A stretch of 64,000 nucleotides of DNA from Streptomyces sp. ACA25 (GCF_028200735.1 NZ_JAQKPV010000017.1:1-64000), one strand, 5' to 3'. Shown: positions 42,290 to 52,015, counted from the first letter of the stretch. Numbers and translations are program-made. Notes: generated by a model not told the origin, from the letters alone.

Positions 42290-44611
42290 ATGACCACCGC
42301 ACCGCACCAGCTCTGGTACACCTCCCCCGCCCAGGAGTGGCTGGAAGCCCTGCCCGTAGGCAACGGCCGCCTCGGCGCCATGGTGTACGGCGGTACCGGC
42401 ACCGAGGAGCTCCAACTGAACGAGGACACCGTCTGGGCGGGCGGCCCTCATGTCTTCGACAACCCGCAGGCCGCCGCGGCGCTGCCGGAGATCCGCCGCC
42501 TGGTGTTCGCCGGGGAATGGGACGCCGCCGCCCGTCTGACGGACTCCGATTTCATGGGCGTCCCGGTCACCCAGCCCCCGTACCAGACCGTGGGGGGACT
42601 GCGCCTCGCTTTCCCGGGCGACGGGGCGGTCACGGGGTACCGACGGGAACTGGACCTGGACCGGGCTGTGCACACCGTCCGGTTCCGCCGAAACGGCACG
42701 GGCCACCACCGTACGGTCTTCGCCAGCGCCCCGGACCAGGTCATCGTCGTCCGGCTCACCGCGGACAGCCCGGGCGCGGTGTCCTTCACCGCGCGGTTCG
42801 ACAGCCCGCTGCGGACCGGCACCTCCTCCCCCGACACCGCCACCCTGGCGCTCGACGGCCAGGGCCAGGACGCCGGCGGTGTCCCCGGCCGGGTGCGGTT
42901 CCGCGCACTGGCCCGGGCGCTTCCCGAGGGCGGCACCGTGCAATCGGCGGACGGCGAACTCCGGGTCGAGGGTGCCGACGCCGTGACGCTGCTCATCTCG
43001 GCGGGCACGAACCACCTCAGCTGGCGGGACCTCAGCGGTGACCCGGCCGCGCGGGCCTCCGGTGACCTGGCCGGAGCAACGGCACACAGCTTCCAGGAGC
43101 TGCTGCGGCGGCACGTCGACGACTACGCCGAGCTGGCGGGCCGCACCGTGCTGGAGCTGCCCGCGACTCCCGCCGCGGGCCTTCCCACCGACCGACGGGT
43201 GGCGGAGTTCCGTCACGGGGACGATCCCCAACTGGCGGCGCTCTGCTTCCACTACGGTCGCTACCTGCTGATCTCCTGTTCCCGTCCGGGCACCCAGCCG
43301 GCCAATCTGCAGGGTCTGTGGAACGACCTGACGGACCCGCCGTGGGGCTGCAAGTACACGATCAACATCAACAGCGAGATGAATTACTGGCCGGCCGGTC
43401 CGGCCAACCTGCTCGAATGCTGGGAACCGCTGTTCGCCCTGCTGCAGGAGGTGACGGTCTCCGGCGCCCGCACCGCCCGCGACTCCTACGGGGCGGGCGG
43501 CTGGGTCGCGCACCACAACGTCGACGCCTGGCGCGGCACCGCCCCGGCGGACGGCGCGTTCTGGGGCATGTGGCCGACCGGGGGCGCGTGGCTGTCGCTG
43601 GCGGTGTGGGAGCACTACCGCTTCACCGGCGACGCGGCAGCCCTGCGGGAGCGCTACCCCGTGCTGGCGGGGGCCGCACGGTTCTTCCTGGACACCCTGG
43701 TGGACGACCCCGGCACCGGCCATCTGGTGACCTGCCCTTCCGTCTCCCCCGAGAACGCCCACCACCCCGGTCCCGGCGGCTCACTCTGCGCCGGGCCCAC
43801 GATGGACAACCAGATTCTGCGCGACCTGTTCGACGCGGTGGCGGAGGCGTCCTCGCTGCTCGGCACGGACGCCGCTCTCCGCGGGGAGGTTCAGGCCGCC
43901 CGGGCCCGCCTGGCCCCGATGCGCGTCGGCGCACAGGGCCAGCTCCAGGAATGGCAGCAGGACTGGGACGCCGGGGCGCCCGAGCAGGACCACCGGCACA
44001 TCTCTCATCTGTACGGCCTGCACCCCAGCAGTCAGATCACCCGCCACGGCACTCCCGAACTGTTCGCCGCGGCCCGCACCACGCTCGAGCAGCGGGGTGA
44101 CGAAGGCACCGGATGGTCCCTCGCCTGGAAAATCAACTTCTGGGCCCGGCTGGGGGACGGGGATCACTCGTACCGGCAACTGGCGCGGCAGCTGACCCCC
44201 GAGCGCACCGCACCCAACCTCTTCGACCTGCATCCGCCCTTCCAGATCGACGGCAACTTCGGCGCAGTCGCCGGCGTCACGGAATGGCTCCTGCAGAGTC
44301 ACACCGGTGAGCTGGCGCTGCTCCCCGCCCTCCCCACAGCTCTGCCCCGGGGCCGGGTCCGCGGTCTGCTGGCCCGCGGGGGCTTCGAGGTGGGCCTCCG
44401 CTGGGCCCGCGGCGCCCTGACGGAGGCCACCCTCGCCTCGCGGCTCGGCGGCCGGGCCCGGATCCGCGCGGCGGAAGGCCTCGCCGTGTCCTGCGACGGC
44501 ATCCCCGTGCCGGCCGCCCACCCGGAGCCTGAAGTGACCGAGTTCGCCACCCGGCCGAACGCCCTCTACCGCCTCACGCCGCGGCGGGGATGTCACTCCC
44601 CGACAGAGTGA
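42290..44611 (+). CDS. GH95 alpha-L-fucosidase, cytoplasmic
   Basis: 773 residues, typical of GH95. It has an N-terminal beta domain (WYTSPAQEWLEALPVGNGRL, NEDTVWAGGP), an (alpha/alpha)6 barrel and a C-terminal beta domain. The substrate-binding asparagines lie in NINSEMNYWPAGP; the general acid Glu is in CPSVSPENAH. DLHPPFQIDGNFGAVAGVTE carries the conserved Asp near the end. The enzyme is inverting and removes alpha-1,2-linked fucose or related galactose. No signal peptide is visible, so it acts on imported oligosaccharides. It stands alone without a fucose transporter nearby. The start is the ATG at 42290. Confidence 0.93.
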   Translation: MTTAPHQLWYTSPAQEWLEALPVGNGRLGAMVYGGTGTEELQLNEDTVWAGGPHVFDNPQAAAALPEIRRLVFAGEWDAAARLTDSDFMGVPVTQPPYQTVGGLRLAFPGDGAVTGYRRELDLDRAVHTVRFRRNGTGHHRTVFASAPDQVIVVRLTADSPGAVSFTARFDSPLRTGTSSPDTATLALDGQGQDAGGVPGRVRFRALARALPEGGTVQSADGELRVEGADAVTLLISAGTNHLSWRDLSGDPAARASGDLAGATAHSFQELLRRHVDDYAELAGRTVLELPATPAAGLPTDRRVAEFRHGDDPQLAALCFHYGRYLLISCSRPGTQPANLQGLWNDLTDPPWGCKYTININSEMNYWPAGPANLLECWEPLFALLQEVTVSGARTARDSYGAGGWVAHHNVDAWRGTAPADGAFWGMWPTGGAWLSLAVWEHYRFTGDAAALRERYPVLAGAARFFLDTLVDDPGTGHLVTCPSVSPENAHHPGPGGSLCAGPTMDNQILRDLFDAVAEASSLLGTDAALRGEVQAARARLAPMRVGAQGQLQEWQQDWDAGAPEQDHRHISHLYGLHPSSQITRHGTPELFAAARTTLEQRGDEGTGWSLAWKINFWARLGDGDHSYRQLARQLTPERTAPNLFDLHPPFQIDGNFGAVAGVTEWLLQSHTGELALLPALPTALPRGRVRGLLARGGFEVGLRWARGALTEATLASRLGGRARIRAAEGLAVSCDGIPVPAAHPEPEVTEFATRPNALYRLTPRRGCHSPTE

Positions 44612-44890
44612 TCATGGCCGGGCGCTATCCCCGGGACGGGGTGGGATGCGAGACTTCCGGGACCTGTCGAGCCGGACCGGGCCGCCGCCGGTCCCCGGTG
44701 CCGGACCGATCCCTCCCGGCGCGGGCGGACTGCGTCCCGAACCCGTTCGATACGGTGGCAGGAACGGCACCGGGGGTATACACCGGGTCCGGGCCGGCGG
44801 GCCGCACCCCGGAGGACCGGCAGCAGCCAGAAGCAGCACCGGGCGCAGTCCGTGCGGAAACTGCGCAGCGACGCGGACGGGAGGCAGGTC

Positions 44891-45208
44891 ATGGGGACCG
44901 AGCCGAAGGGGCAGGACGAGCCGCACGGCAAGGACGAGCCCCGGCATGACGAGTGGGACAACTTCGTGCTGGACGAGAATTTCGTCCGCGGTGCCGAGGT
45001 CAGCGAGCCGACGGCACGCACGAGGATGCTCACCGAGCGCTGGAGGAACGAGGCCCCCGACCCGCAGCCGTGGCGCTCCGACGAACCGCCCGCGGGCTGG
45101 ATCCACAGCAGGTCCTCCAAGCAGCGGGAGAAGGACAAGAAGCCGAAGAAGAAGCGCCGCGGCTGGTTCCGGCGCAAAGGGAAGAAGGAGGAGGGCGACG
45201 CCGAGTAG
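44891..45208 (+). CDS. Small charged hypothetical protein
   Basis: 105 residues from the ATG at 44891, with GGGAGGCAGG upstream; an in-frame ATG 13 codons earlier is less likely. The N-terminal two thirds are acidic (DEPRHDEWDNFVLDENFVRG); the C-terminus is a run of Lys and Arg (KDKKPKKKRRGWFRRKGKKE). The protein looks intrinsically disordered. The combination is familiar from conserved Streptomyces proteins of unknown role; interaction with nucleic acid or acidic lipid is possible. A terminator follows. Confidence 0.75.
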   Translation: MGTEPKGQDEPHGKDEPRHDEWDNFVLDENFVRGAEVSEPTARTRMLTERWRNEAPDPQPWRSDEPPAGWIHSRSSKQREKDKKPKKKRRGWFRRKGKKEEGDAE

Positions 45209-45233
45209 GCGCCGCGTTCCGCTGTGAGTGCCC

Positions 45234-45265
45234 GGGGCGGTCACGACAGGGGTCGTGGCCGCCCC
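45234..45265 (+). terminator. Terminator after the charged hypothetical gene
   Basis: A 14-base stem with one wobble (45234-45247 with 45252-45265) and a 4-base loop, 26 bases after the stop. Confidence 0.75.
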
Positions 45266-45398
45266 AGGGCCGTTGAGGAACGGCCCGCCACCTCGGGACA
45301 CACGCACAGCATTGCCTGACTCATCCTTTCTATCCTGTTTGGGATGCTCTCTCCCGAGGCAGCCGTACGGTCCGGCAGTACTCGGCTGAGGATGAGTG

Positions 45399-46724
45399 AT
45401 GACAACCTCGATGGGCCGGACCGCGTGGCGGACGATCCTCGGGCTGTTCGTACTGGTGTGGCTCGTGATCACCGCGGGCGGTGCCGTGGCGCAGCAGCAG
45501 CCCGCGGTACTGCTCGCCCGGGTGGACAGCACCATCACCCAGGTGACCGCCGACCACCTGGAGTCGGCGGTGCGCGAAGCCGACCGGGGAGGGTACGACG
45601 CCCTGCTCGTGGAGCTGGACACCCCAGGCGGGCTGGACACTGCCATGCGCGAGATCATCCAGGAGTTCCTGGACGCCCCGGTTCCCGTACTGGTCCACGT
45701 CGCCCCCGCCGGCGCCCGGGCCACCTCCGCGGGCGCACTGATCACGCTCTCCTCACATGTCGCCGCCATGGCGCCGGGAACGTCCATCGGTGCCGCGACC
45801 CCCGTGGAACTTCAGGGCGGGGACGGCGCGGCCGGCGAGAAAGCGGTCAACGACACCGCCGCCTACGCCGTGTCGGTGGCGGAGCAGCGCGGCCGGAACG
45901 TCGAGTTCGCCGAGGAGGCGGTGCGGGACGCCCGCTCGGTGTCCGCCGCGGAAGCTGTCGATCTGGAGGTCGTCGATCTGCTCGCCGCCGACCGCGCAAC
46001 GCTGCTGTCCGCTGTCGACGGCCGTCAGATCGTCCTCGGTGACGGCTCGGCCGTGGAGCTGTCCACCACGGACGCCGCGGTCACCGAACACGGGATGAGC
46101 CTTTTCCAGAATGTGCTGCAGTTGCTGGCGGACCCCGATCTGGCGTTCCTGTTCCTGGCGCTGGGCGTGCTCGCCGTGCTCTTCGAGGTCGCCTCGCCGG
46201 GTGTGGGCATCGGTGGCGCGCTTGGGGTGATCCTGCTGATCCTGGGGTTCTTCGCACTGAACGTGCTGCCGGTCAACGCTGCCGGGGTCGCGCTGCTGCT
46301 GCTGGCCGGTGCGCTGTTCCTCGGGGAGCTGTTCACGCCCGGGGTGGGTGTGTTCGCGGCCGGCGGCTCGGTCGCCCTGCTCTTCGGCGGGCTGTTCCTC
46401 TTCGAGGGGGCGGTGGAGGTCAGCCCGCAGGTCCTGGTCCCGGCCACGGTCGCCATCGGACTCGGGGCGGTGCTCGCCGGGAGGCTGGCTCTGCGGGCGG
46501 GCCGCACCCGCCCGGCCAGCGGCGCGGAAGCCCTGGTGGGCCGGCAGGTGGTGCTCGGGCCCGTGGAGAACGGCAGAGGGCGCGCCGGCCTCGACGGCAC
46601 GTCCTGGCAGGTACGGGGCAGTCACGGACAGCCGTTGCGCGAGGGCGCTGCCGCCGAGGTCGTCTCCGTGGACGGGATCACGCTGATCGTCGAACCCTGC
46701 CCGGAGGAAGGTGGAGAACAATGA
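45399..46724 (+). CDS. NfeD-family membrane serine protease
   Basis: 441 residues from the ATG at 45399 (GAGG upstream). A signal or anchor helix (14-33) is followed by a ClpP/SppA-type protease domain: VELDTPGGLDTAMREIIQEF and ARATSAGALITLSSHVAAMA with the Ser nucleophile. Four to five membrane helices (about 245-355) and a C-terminal OB-fold domain (ALVGRQVVLGPVENG) complete the full-length NfeD. It is coupled to an SPFH gene by an ATGA overlap, the standard STOPP pair. The protease is thought to cut the C-terminus of the stomatin-like partner and work in membrane quality control. Confidence 0.93.
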   Translation: MTTSMGRTAWRTILGLFVLVWLVITAGGAVAQQQPAVLLARVDSTITQVTADHLESAVREADRGGYDALLVELDTPGGLDTAMREIIQEFLDAPVPVLVHVAPAGARATSAGALITLSSHVAAMAPGTSIGAATPVELQGGDGAAGEKAVNDTAAYAVSVAEQRGRNVEFAEEAVRDARSVSAAEAVDLEVVDLLAADRATLLSAVDGRQIVLGDGSAVELSTTDAAVTEHGMSLFQNVLQLLADPDLAFLFLALGVLAVLFEVASPGVGIGGALGVILLILGFFALNVLPVNAAGVALLLLAGALFLGELFTPGVGVFAAGGSVALLFGGLFLFEGAVEVSPQVLVPATVAIGLGAVLAGRLALRAGRTRPASGAEALVGRQVVLGPVENGRGRAGLDGTSWQVRGSHGQPLREGAAAEVVSVDGITLIVEPCPEEGGEQ

Positions 46725-47500
46725 ACGACGTCATCGCCTGGATTCTGCTGGCCCTGGTGCTTGTGGTGCTGCTCTCCGCTTCCGTGCGCATCGCGCGGGA
46801 GTACGAGCGCGGGGTGATCTTCCGGCTCGGGCGGGTGATCGATGCCAAGGGGCCCGGTCTGTTCTTCCTCATTCCCGTGGTGGACCGGATGGAGCGGGTC
46901 TCCCTGCGCACCATCACGATGGACATACCGGCACAGGACATCATCACCAAGGACAACGTCACCGTCCGCGTCAACGCGGTGACCTACTTCAATGTGGTCG
47001 AGCCCGTGCGTTCCGTCGTCGCCATCGAGAACCACGTCACCGGCACGTCGCAGATCGCCCAGACCACCCTGCGCAGCGTGCTGGGCCAGGTCGACCTCGA
47101 TGAGCTGCTGGCCCAGCGCGATGAGATCAACCAGCGGCTGCAGCAGATCATCGACAACGTCACCGACCCGTGGGGGGTGAAGGTCTCCCTCGTGGAAGTG
47201 AAGGACGTGGAGCTGCCGGAATCGATGCGCCGGGCCATGGCCCGGCAGGCCGAGTCCGAACGGGACCGGCGGGCGAAGGTCATCCACTCGCACGGTGAGT
47301 TCGAGGCGGCGGCCAAACTCGGCGAGGCGGCGGAGATCCTGGAGGTGCATCCCGCGGCCATGCAGTTGCGCCTGCTGTCCACGATGGCGGAGGTCGCCAG
47401 CGAGCGGAACTCCACTCTCATCTTTCCGCTGCCGATGGAGATCCTGCGCCTGGTCGACACGCTGAACGCGCAGGTGGCCGGGGAGTCCGGGAACGAGTAG
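46721..47500 (+). CDS. SPFH/slipin (stomatin-like) membrane protein
   Basis: 259 residues. One N-terminal membrane helix (3-23) is followed by the SPFH domain: EYERGVIFRLGRVIDAKGPG, DIITKDNVTVRVNAVTYFNV. The helical region SMRRAMARQAESERDRRAKV, then IHSHGEFEAAAKLGEAAEIL, oligomerises into rings. It matches bacterial slipins. Its ATG overlaps the NfeD stop. Together they should form a membrane microdomain complex with NfeD as the protease. Confidence 0.95.
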   Translation: MNDVIAWILLALVLVVLLSASVRIAREYERGVIFRLGRVIDAKGPGLFFLIPVVDRMERVSLRTITMDIPAQDIITKDNVTVRVNAVTYFNVVEPVRSVVAIENHVTGTSQIAQTTLRSVLGQVDLDELLAQRDEINQRLQQIIDNVTDPWGVKVSLVEVKDVELPESMRRAMARQAESERDRRAKVIHSHGEFEAAAKLGEAAEILEVHPAAMQLRLLSTMAEVASERNSTLIFPLPMEILRLVDTLNAQVAGESGNE

Positions 47501-47592
47501 CCGGTCCTGTCCGGTAAGGACGCGGGAAAACGGGTTACCCGGTGGGAGGGAACACCGGCACGGCACCAGCGAGCCACACGAGAGGTGACACC

Positions 47593-48000
47593 ATGCAGCA
47601 CGACGAATTCGTGGGCCAGGTACAGGCCCGGGCGCGGCTGAGCAGCCGGGGAGCCGCCGAGACCGCGATCCGGGCCTCTCTGGAGACGCTCGCGGAGCGC
47701 ATCCAGGCACCCCTTGCGGAGAATCTGGCCGCGCAGCTGCCGCGAGAGATCGGGGAGAACCTCCGGCGGGTCGCCAAGGCTCCTGGGAGCCCGGACACCG
47801 GCGTGCGGATGAGCCGCCAGGAATTCTTCGACCGGGTGGCCGACCGGGCGGGCGCGCACGGCCCGAAGGCGATGCACGAGGCCCGGTGTGTGATCGAAGT
47901 GGTCGGTGAGGCGACCGAGGGCCACGTGCTGGACCATGTCCGGCAGTCCCTGGATGAGGAGCTGGCCCGCATCCTGTTCGCCGGCAGCGAGGGCCACTGA
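47593..48000 (+). CDS. DUF2267 protein
   Basis: 135 residues from the ATG at 47593, with AGAGGTG upstream. HDEFVGQVQARARLSSRGAA, AIRASLETLAERIQAPLAEN and AQLPREIG form the DUF2267 all-helical repeat; a second half with EFFDRVADRAG and HVRQSLDEELARILF repeats the pattern. Function unknown; members are often stress-induced. It is 92 bases after the SPFH gene and may share its transcript. Confidence 0.88.
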   Translation: MQHDEFVGQVQARARLSSRGAAETAIRASLETLAERIQAPLAENLAAQLPREIGENLRRVAKAPGSPDTGVRMSRQEFFDRVADRAGAHGPKAMHEARCVIEVVGEATEGHVLDHVRQSLDEELARILFAGSEGH

Positions 48001-48016
48001 ACCGAAGCGCCCCTCG

Positions 48017-48050
48017 GCCGCGCCCCCGGCGGCAGGGCCGGGGGCGCGGC
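48017..48050. terminator. Bidirectional terminator
   Basis: A perfect 14-base stem (48017-48030 with 48037-48050), between the convergent DUF2267 and xylA genes. Confidence 0.8.
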
Positions 48051-48067
48051 GGGAGACCTCGGGCTGT

Positions 48068-49240
48068 TCAGCCGCGGGCGCCCAGGAGGTGGTCCATCGC
48101 CAGCTGGTCCAGCCGCTCGAATCCCATGCCGCGCCGGGCCGCGGCCTCGACGTCGAAGTCCTCGAAGGCGCTGCGGTCCCCGCGCAGGGAGGCCGCGGTC
48201 TCGCCCGGCTCCAGGGTCGGACGGGCGAGTTCGTCCAGCCGGGAGTCGCGCAGGGCCTGCTGCACCTCGGGGTCGGCACGGAAGGCTGTGGCACGCTCCT
48301 TGAGGATCAGGTAGTTGCGCATGCAGCCGGCGGCCGAAGCCCACACTCCGTCGGTGCCCTCGGTCCGCGCGGGCTTGAAGTCGAAGTGCTTGGGGCCGTC
48401 GTAGCCCTCGGACTCCAGCAGGTCCACCAGCCAGAAGGCGCCGCGCAGGTCACCGGCGCCGAACCGCAGGTCCTGGTCGAACTTGATGCCGTTCTGGCCG
48501 TTGAGGTCGATGTGGTAGAGCTTGCCGGCCCACAGCGCCTGGGCGATGCCGTGCGCGAAGTTCAGCCCTGCCATCTGCTCGTGGCCGGTCTCGGGGTTGA
48601 CCCCGAAGAGCTCCGGACGCTCCAGCCGCTCGATGAACGCCAGCGCGTGGCCGACAGTGGGCAGCAGGATGTCGCCCCGCGGCTCGTTGGGCTTGGGCTC
48701 GAGCGCGAACCGCAGGCCGTAGCCCTGCTCGGTGACGTAGTCGGCCAGCAGGTCGAAGGCTTCCTTCAGCCGGTCCAGAGCGCCCGGCACGTGCTTGGCG
48801 GCGCCGGACTCCGCGCCCTCCCGGCCGCCCCAAGCGACGTAGGTCTCCGCGCCGAGCTCGGCGGCGAGGTCGATGTTGCGCATGGTCTTGCGCAGTGCGT
48901 AGCGCCGCACGTCCCGGTCGTTGGCCGTGAAGGCACCGTCCTTGAACACCGGGTGGGTGAACAGGTTGGTGGTGGCCATCGGCACCTTCATGCCGGTGGC
49001 GTCCAGGGCCTCACGGAAGCGCTTGATGTGTCCCTCGCGCTCCGCCTCCGAGGCGCCGAACGGGATGAGGTCGTCGTCGTGGAAGGTGACCCCGTGGGCG
49101 CCGAGCTCGGCGAGACGCGTGACGCTCTCCACCGGGTCGAGGGCGTCGCGGGTGGCGTCACCGAACGGGTCGCGGCCCTGCCAGCCGACGGTCCACAGAC
49201 CGAAGGTGAACTTGTCCGAGGGGGTGGGCTGGTATGTCAT
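48068..49240 (-). CDS. xylA: Xylose isomerase
   Basis: 390 residues, the size of the class I Streptomyces enzyme. It begins MTYQPTPSDKFTFGLWTVGW. Catalytic and metal sites are evident: the base His in VTFHDDDLIPFG, TNLFTHPVFKDGAFT, YVAWGGREG, LEPKPNEPRGD with metal Glu and Lys, HEQMAGLNFAHG, and DLNGQ. It converts D-xylose to D-xylulose (and glucose to fructose). It is divergent from xylB with 99 bases between, where a ROK operator is expected. This couples with the xylFGH importer 16 kb away. Confidence 0.97.
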   Translation of the reverse strand: MTYQPTPSDKFTFGLWTVGWQGRDPFGDATRDALDPVESVTRLAELGAHGVTFHDDDLIPFGASEAEREGHIKRFREALDATGMKVPMATTNLFTHPVFKDGAFTANDRDVRRYALRKTMRNIDLAAELGAETYVAWGGREGAESGAAKHVPGALDRLKEAFDLLADYVTEQGYGLRFALEPKPNEPRGDILLPTVGHALAFIERLERPELFGVNPETGHEQMAGLNFAHGIAQALWAGKLYHIDLNGQNGIKFDQDLRFGAGDLRGAFWLVDLLESEGYDGPKHFDFKPARTEGTDGVWASAAGCMRNYLILKERATAFRADPEVQQALRDSRLDELARPTLEPGETAASLRGDRSAFEDFDVEAAARRGMGFERLDQLAMDHLLGARG

Positions 49241-49269
49241 GGCGGGCTCCTCGCTATTTCGTCATCGCA

Positions 49270-49286
49270 CTTTACAAATTAGTATG
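49270..49286. promoter_or_regulatory. Candidate ROK/XylR operator between xylA and xylB
   Basis: The AT-rich stretch CTTTACAAATTAGTATG stands out in the 99-base divergent gap. TTTACAAA-like halves are typical of ROK repressor sites. It would control both xylA and the xylB-ROK unit. The repeat is imperfect, so this is a candidate. Confidence 0.5.
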
Positions 49287-49339
49287 CAGGAAGCCGCAGC
49301 GGAAGCCCCCGCCGCCACTCCGTCAGAGAGGATTCGTCA

Positions 49340-50773
49340 ATGGACTCCCCGGAAGGCCCGCTCGTCATCGGTGTGGACAGCTCCACCCAGTCGACCAAAG
49401 TCCTGGTCGTGGACGCAGCGACCGGTGCGGTGGTGGCCCGCGGCCAGTCACCGCACACCGTCACCGCAGAGCACGACAGCGACCCCGCCCAGTGGTGGGA
49501 GGCCCTCCGCCTGGCCCTGGAGCAGTGCGGCCCCGTCGTGCAGCGGGCGGCAGCGGTGTCCGTCGCAGGCCAGCAGCACGGCCTGGTGACGCTGGACGCG
49601 GACGGGCGTCCGGTGCGCAACGCGCTGCTGTGGAACGACACCCGCTCGGCACCGCAGCGCGACCGCCTGGTGGAAGCCCTCGGCGGTCCGGCTGCCTGGG
49701 CCGAGCGGACGGGCAGCGTGCCGGCGGCCTCCTTCACCGTGACGAAATGGGCCTGGCTGCGCGAGCACGAGCCTGAGGCGGCCGCCGCGACCCGGGCCGT
49801 CCGGCTGCCGCACGACTACCTCACCGGGCGGCTCACCGGCCAGGAGGTCACCGGCGGAACCACGGACCGCGGCGACGTCTCCGGAACCGGCTGGTGGTCC
49901 TCGGCCACCGGCAGCTACGACGAGGGAATCCTCGGCCTGGCGGACCTCGACCCGGCCCTGCTCCCCCGTGTCCTGGAGGCGGGCGAGGCTGCCGGCACGG
50001 TACGCCCGGGGCTGCCGCTGCCGGAGGGCATTCTGGTCGCGCCCGGCACCGGCGACAACATGGCGGGTGCGCTGGGCCTGGGCCTGGTGCCCGGGCGTCC
50101 AGCCCTCACTCTGGGCACCTCCGGCGCCGTCTACGCCGTCTCCCGGGAGCGCCCGGCGGACCCCACCGGCATCGTCGCCGGCTTCGCCGATGCCCGGCAC
50201 GACTGGCTGCCGCTGGCCTGCACCCTCAACTGCACGCTCGCCGTCGACCGGATCGCCGCGCTTCTGGGCCGGGAACGGGAAGCAGTGGAGCCGGGCGGCG
50301 AACTGGTCGTGCTGCCCTTCCTCGACGGTGAGCGGACACCCGACCTGCCGTACGCCGGCGGGCTGTTCAGCGGCCTGCGGCACAGCACAACCGGCGGCCA
50401 GGTCCTGCAAGCCGCCTACGACGGGGCGGTCTTCGCGCTGTTGCAGGCGCTGGACCGGGTGCTCGACGAGAGCGCCGACCCCGGGGAGCCGATTCTGCTG
50501 ATCGGCGGTGGAGCACAGGGCACCGCCTGGCGCGAGACGGTCCGCCGGCTCTCCGGACGGCCGGTACAGGTGCCGGTCGCCCGCGAACTCGTCGCCCTGG
50601 GGGCGGCCGCCCAGGCAGCCGGGCTGCTGCTGGGACGGGATGCGGCGGAGGTGGCCCGCGACTGGGACACTGCCGCCGGACCCGCGTACGAAGCCGTGCC
50701 GCGTGACGAGGCGGCGCTGAACCGGCTCGCCCGGACCCTCGACGCCGCCGACACGCTGCTGCGGCAGCACTGA
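49340..50773 (+). CDS. xylB: Xylulokinase
   Basis: 477 residues, FGGY family. The N-terminal phosphate site is VIGVDSSTQSTKVLVVDAAT; VAGQQHGLVTLD and LLWNDTRS give the sugar site with catalytic Asp further on; LIGGGAQGTAWRETV is the C-terminal adenosine motif. It phosphorylates D-xylulose to xylulose-5-phosphate for the pentose phosphate pathway. It shares a regulatory gap with xylA and is followed after 15 bases by the ROK regulator. The start is the ATG at 49340. Confidence 0.96.
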   Translation: MDSPEGPLVIGVDSSTQSTKVLVVDAATGAVVARGQSPHTVTAEHDSDPAQWWEALRLALEQCGPVVQRAAAVSVAGQQHGLVTLDADGRPVRNALLWNDTRSAPQRDRLVEALGGPAAWAERTGSVPAASFTVTKWAWLREHEPEAAAATRAVRLPHDYLTGRLTGQEVTGGTTDRGDVSGTGWWSSATGSYDEGILGLADLDPALLPRVLEAGEAAGTVRPGLPLPEGILVAPGTGDNMAGALGLGLVPGRPALTLGTSGAVYAVSRERPADPTGIVAGFADARHDWLPLACTLNCTLAVDRIAALLGREREAVEPGGELVVLPFLDGERTPDLPYAGGLFSGLRHSTTGGQVLQAAYDGAVFALLQALDRVLDESADPGEPILLIGGGAQGTAWRETVRRLSGRPVQVPVARELVALGAAAQAAGLLLGRDAAEVARDWDTAAGPAYEAVPRDEAALNRLARTLDAADTLLRQH

Positions 50774-50788
50774 CCCAGGAGACCGACC

Positions 50789-52015
50789 GTGGCCCAGCCC
50801 GCACCCCAGTCCCAGGCCGAGATGCGGCAGCGGAACCTCTCCCGGGTCTTGCACGCCCTGGCGGCCGAGGGGCCGCTCTCCCGGGCCACGGTCGCCACCC
50901 GAATCGGACTCACCCGGGCGGCGGTCTCCACACTGGTGGACGAGCTGCTGCGGGCCGGCCTGGTCACCGAGCAGCGGCCGGGCCGGTCCGGCACCGTCGG
51001 CCGGCCGGGCACAGCTCTGCTGCTGGCCGACCGGGGGCCGTGCGGGTTCGGCGCGGAGATCGGCGTGGACCGGCTGGCCGTCTGCGCGATGGACCTGCGC
51101 GGCGCGGTGCGTGCCCGGATCAGCAGGAGCACCCGAGGGCTGGACACCGGCCCCGAGGCCGTGCTCGGCCGGCTGGGTGAGCTGCTGCACCGGCTCATCG
51201 AGGAAGCCGCGGCGCTCGGACTCCAGCCCCACCGGGTGACGGTGGCCGTGCCCGGCCTGGTGGCCCGGAGCGCCGCCACCGTCATGCACGCTCCCAACCT
51301 CGGGTGGCGGGACGTGGATCTGGGCGGGCTGATGCCCGCCGGCCTCGGCCCGCTCACCGTGGACAACGAGGCCAACCTCGGAGCGCTGGCGGAACTCTGG
51401 GCCGGCGGCCACTCCCCCGCACCGGACAGCTTCATCCATGTGTCGGCGGAGATCGGCATCGGTGCCGCGGTGATCGTCGACGGTGAACTGCTGCGCGGGG
51501 CCCACGGTTTCGCTGGCGAGCTCGGGCACGTGCCGGTACAGCCGGACGGCCGTGACTGCTCCTGCGGGGGGCGCGGCTGCCTCGAAACCTACGCCGGTAC
51601 GGAAGCCCTGCTGCGGGCCGCCGGCGTCGACCCGGACCCCGGCGTCCGGGTCGACGCACTGAGCAGCCGCTGCACGGAGGGCGACGCGACCGCGCTGCGG
51701 GCGGTGCGGCAGGCCGGCACCGCCCTGGGGGTGGCGCTCTCCGGAGCGGTCAACCTTCTCGATCCGCGGCAGGTGGTGGTCGGCGGGGCGCTGGCCCGTC
51801 TCGCCCCCTGGCTGCTGCCACCGCTGCGCAGCGAGCTGACGCGTCGCACGGCGGTGGCCGAGGGCGGGCGCCCCACTCCCCTCCCCGTGACCGCCTCCCG
51901 GTTCGGCCAGGACGGGCCGCTGCTCGGCGCGGCCCACTCCGCGGTGCGCGGGGTTCTGGATGCCCCTCCGCGGCCGGCCCCGCAGGCCCGGCCCGCCGCG
52001 GCCGGGCGCCGCTGA
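50789..52015 (+). CDS. xylR: ROK-family repressor of xylAB (XylR-like)
   Basis: 408 residues from a GTG. The winged helix reads MRQRNLSRVLHALAAEGPLS, then ATRIGLTRAAVSTLVDELLR. The ROK domain includes GELGHVPVQPDGRDCSCGGR with the zinc cysteines and GCLETYAG. The gene directly follows xylB. It probably represses both divergent units and is relieved by xylose. It is a paralogue of the ROK gene at 28091, only moderately similar by eye, so the two may see different inducers or operators. Confidence 0.9.
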   Translation: MAQPAPQSQAEMRQRNLSRVLHALAAEGPLSRATVATRIGLTRAAVSTLVDELLRAGLVTEQRPGRSGTVGRPGTALLLADRGPCGFGAEIGVDRLAVCAMDLRGAVRARISRSTRGLDTGPEAVLGRLGELLHRLIEEAAALGLQPHRVTVAVPGLVARSAATVMHAPNLGWRDVDLGGLMPAGLGPLTVDNEANLGALAELWAGGHSPAPDSFIHVSAEIGIGAAVIVDGELLRGAHGFAGELGHVPVQPDGRDCSCGGRGCLETYAGTEALLRAAGVDPDPGVRVDALSSRCTEGDATALRAVRQAGTALGVALSGAVNLLDPRQVVVGGALARLAPWLLPPLRSELTRRTAVAEGGRPTPLPVTASRFGQDGPLLGAAHSAVRGVLDAPPRPAPQARPAAAGRR

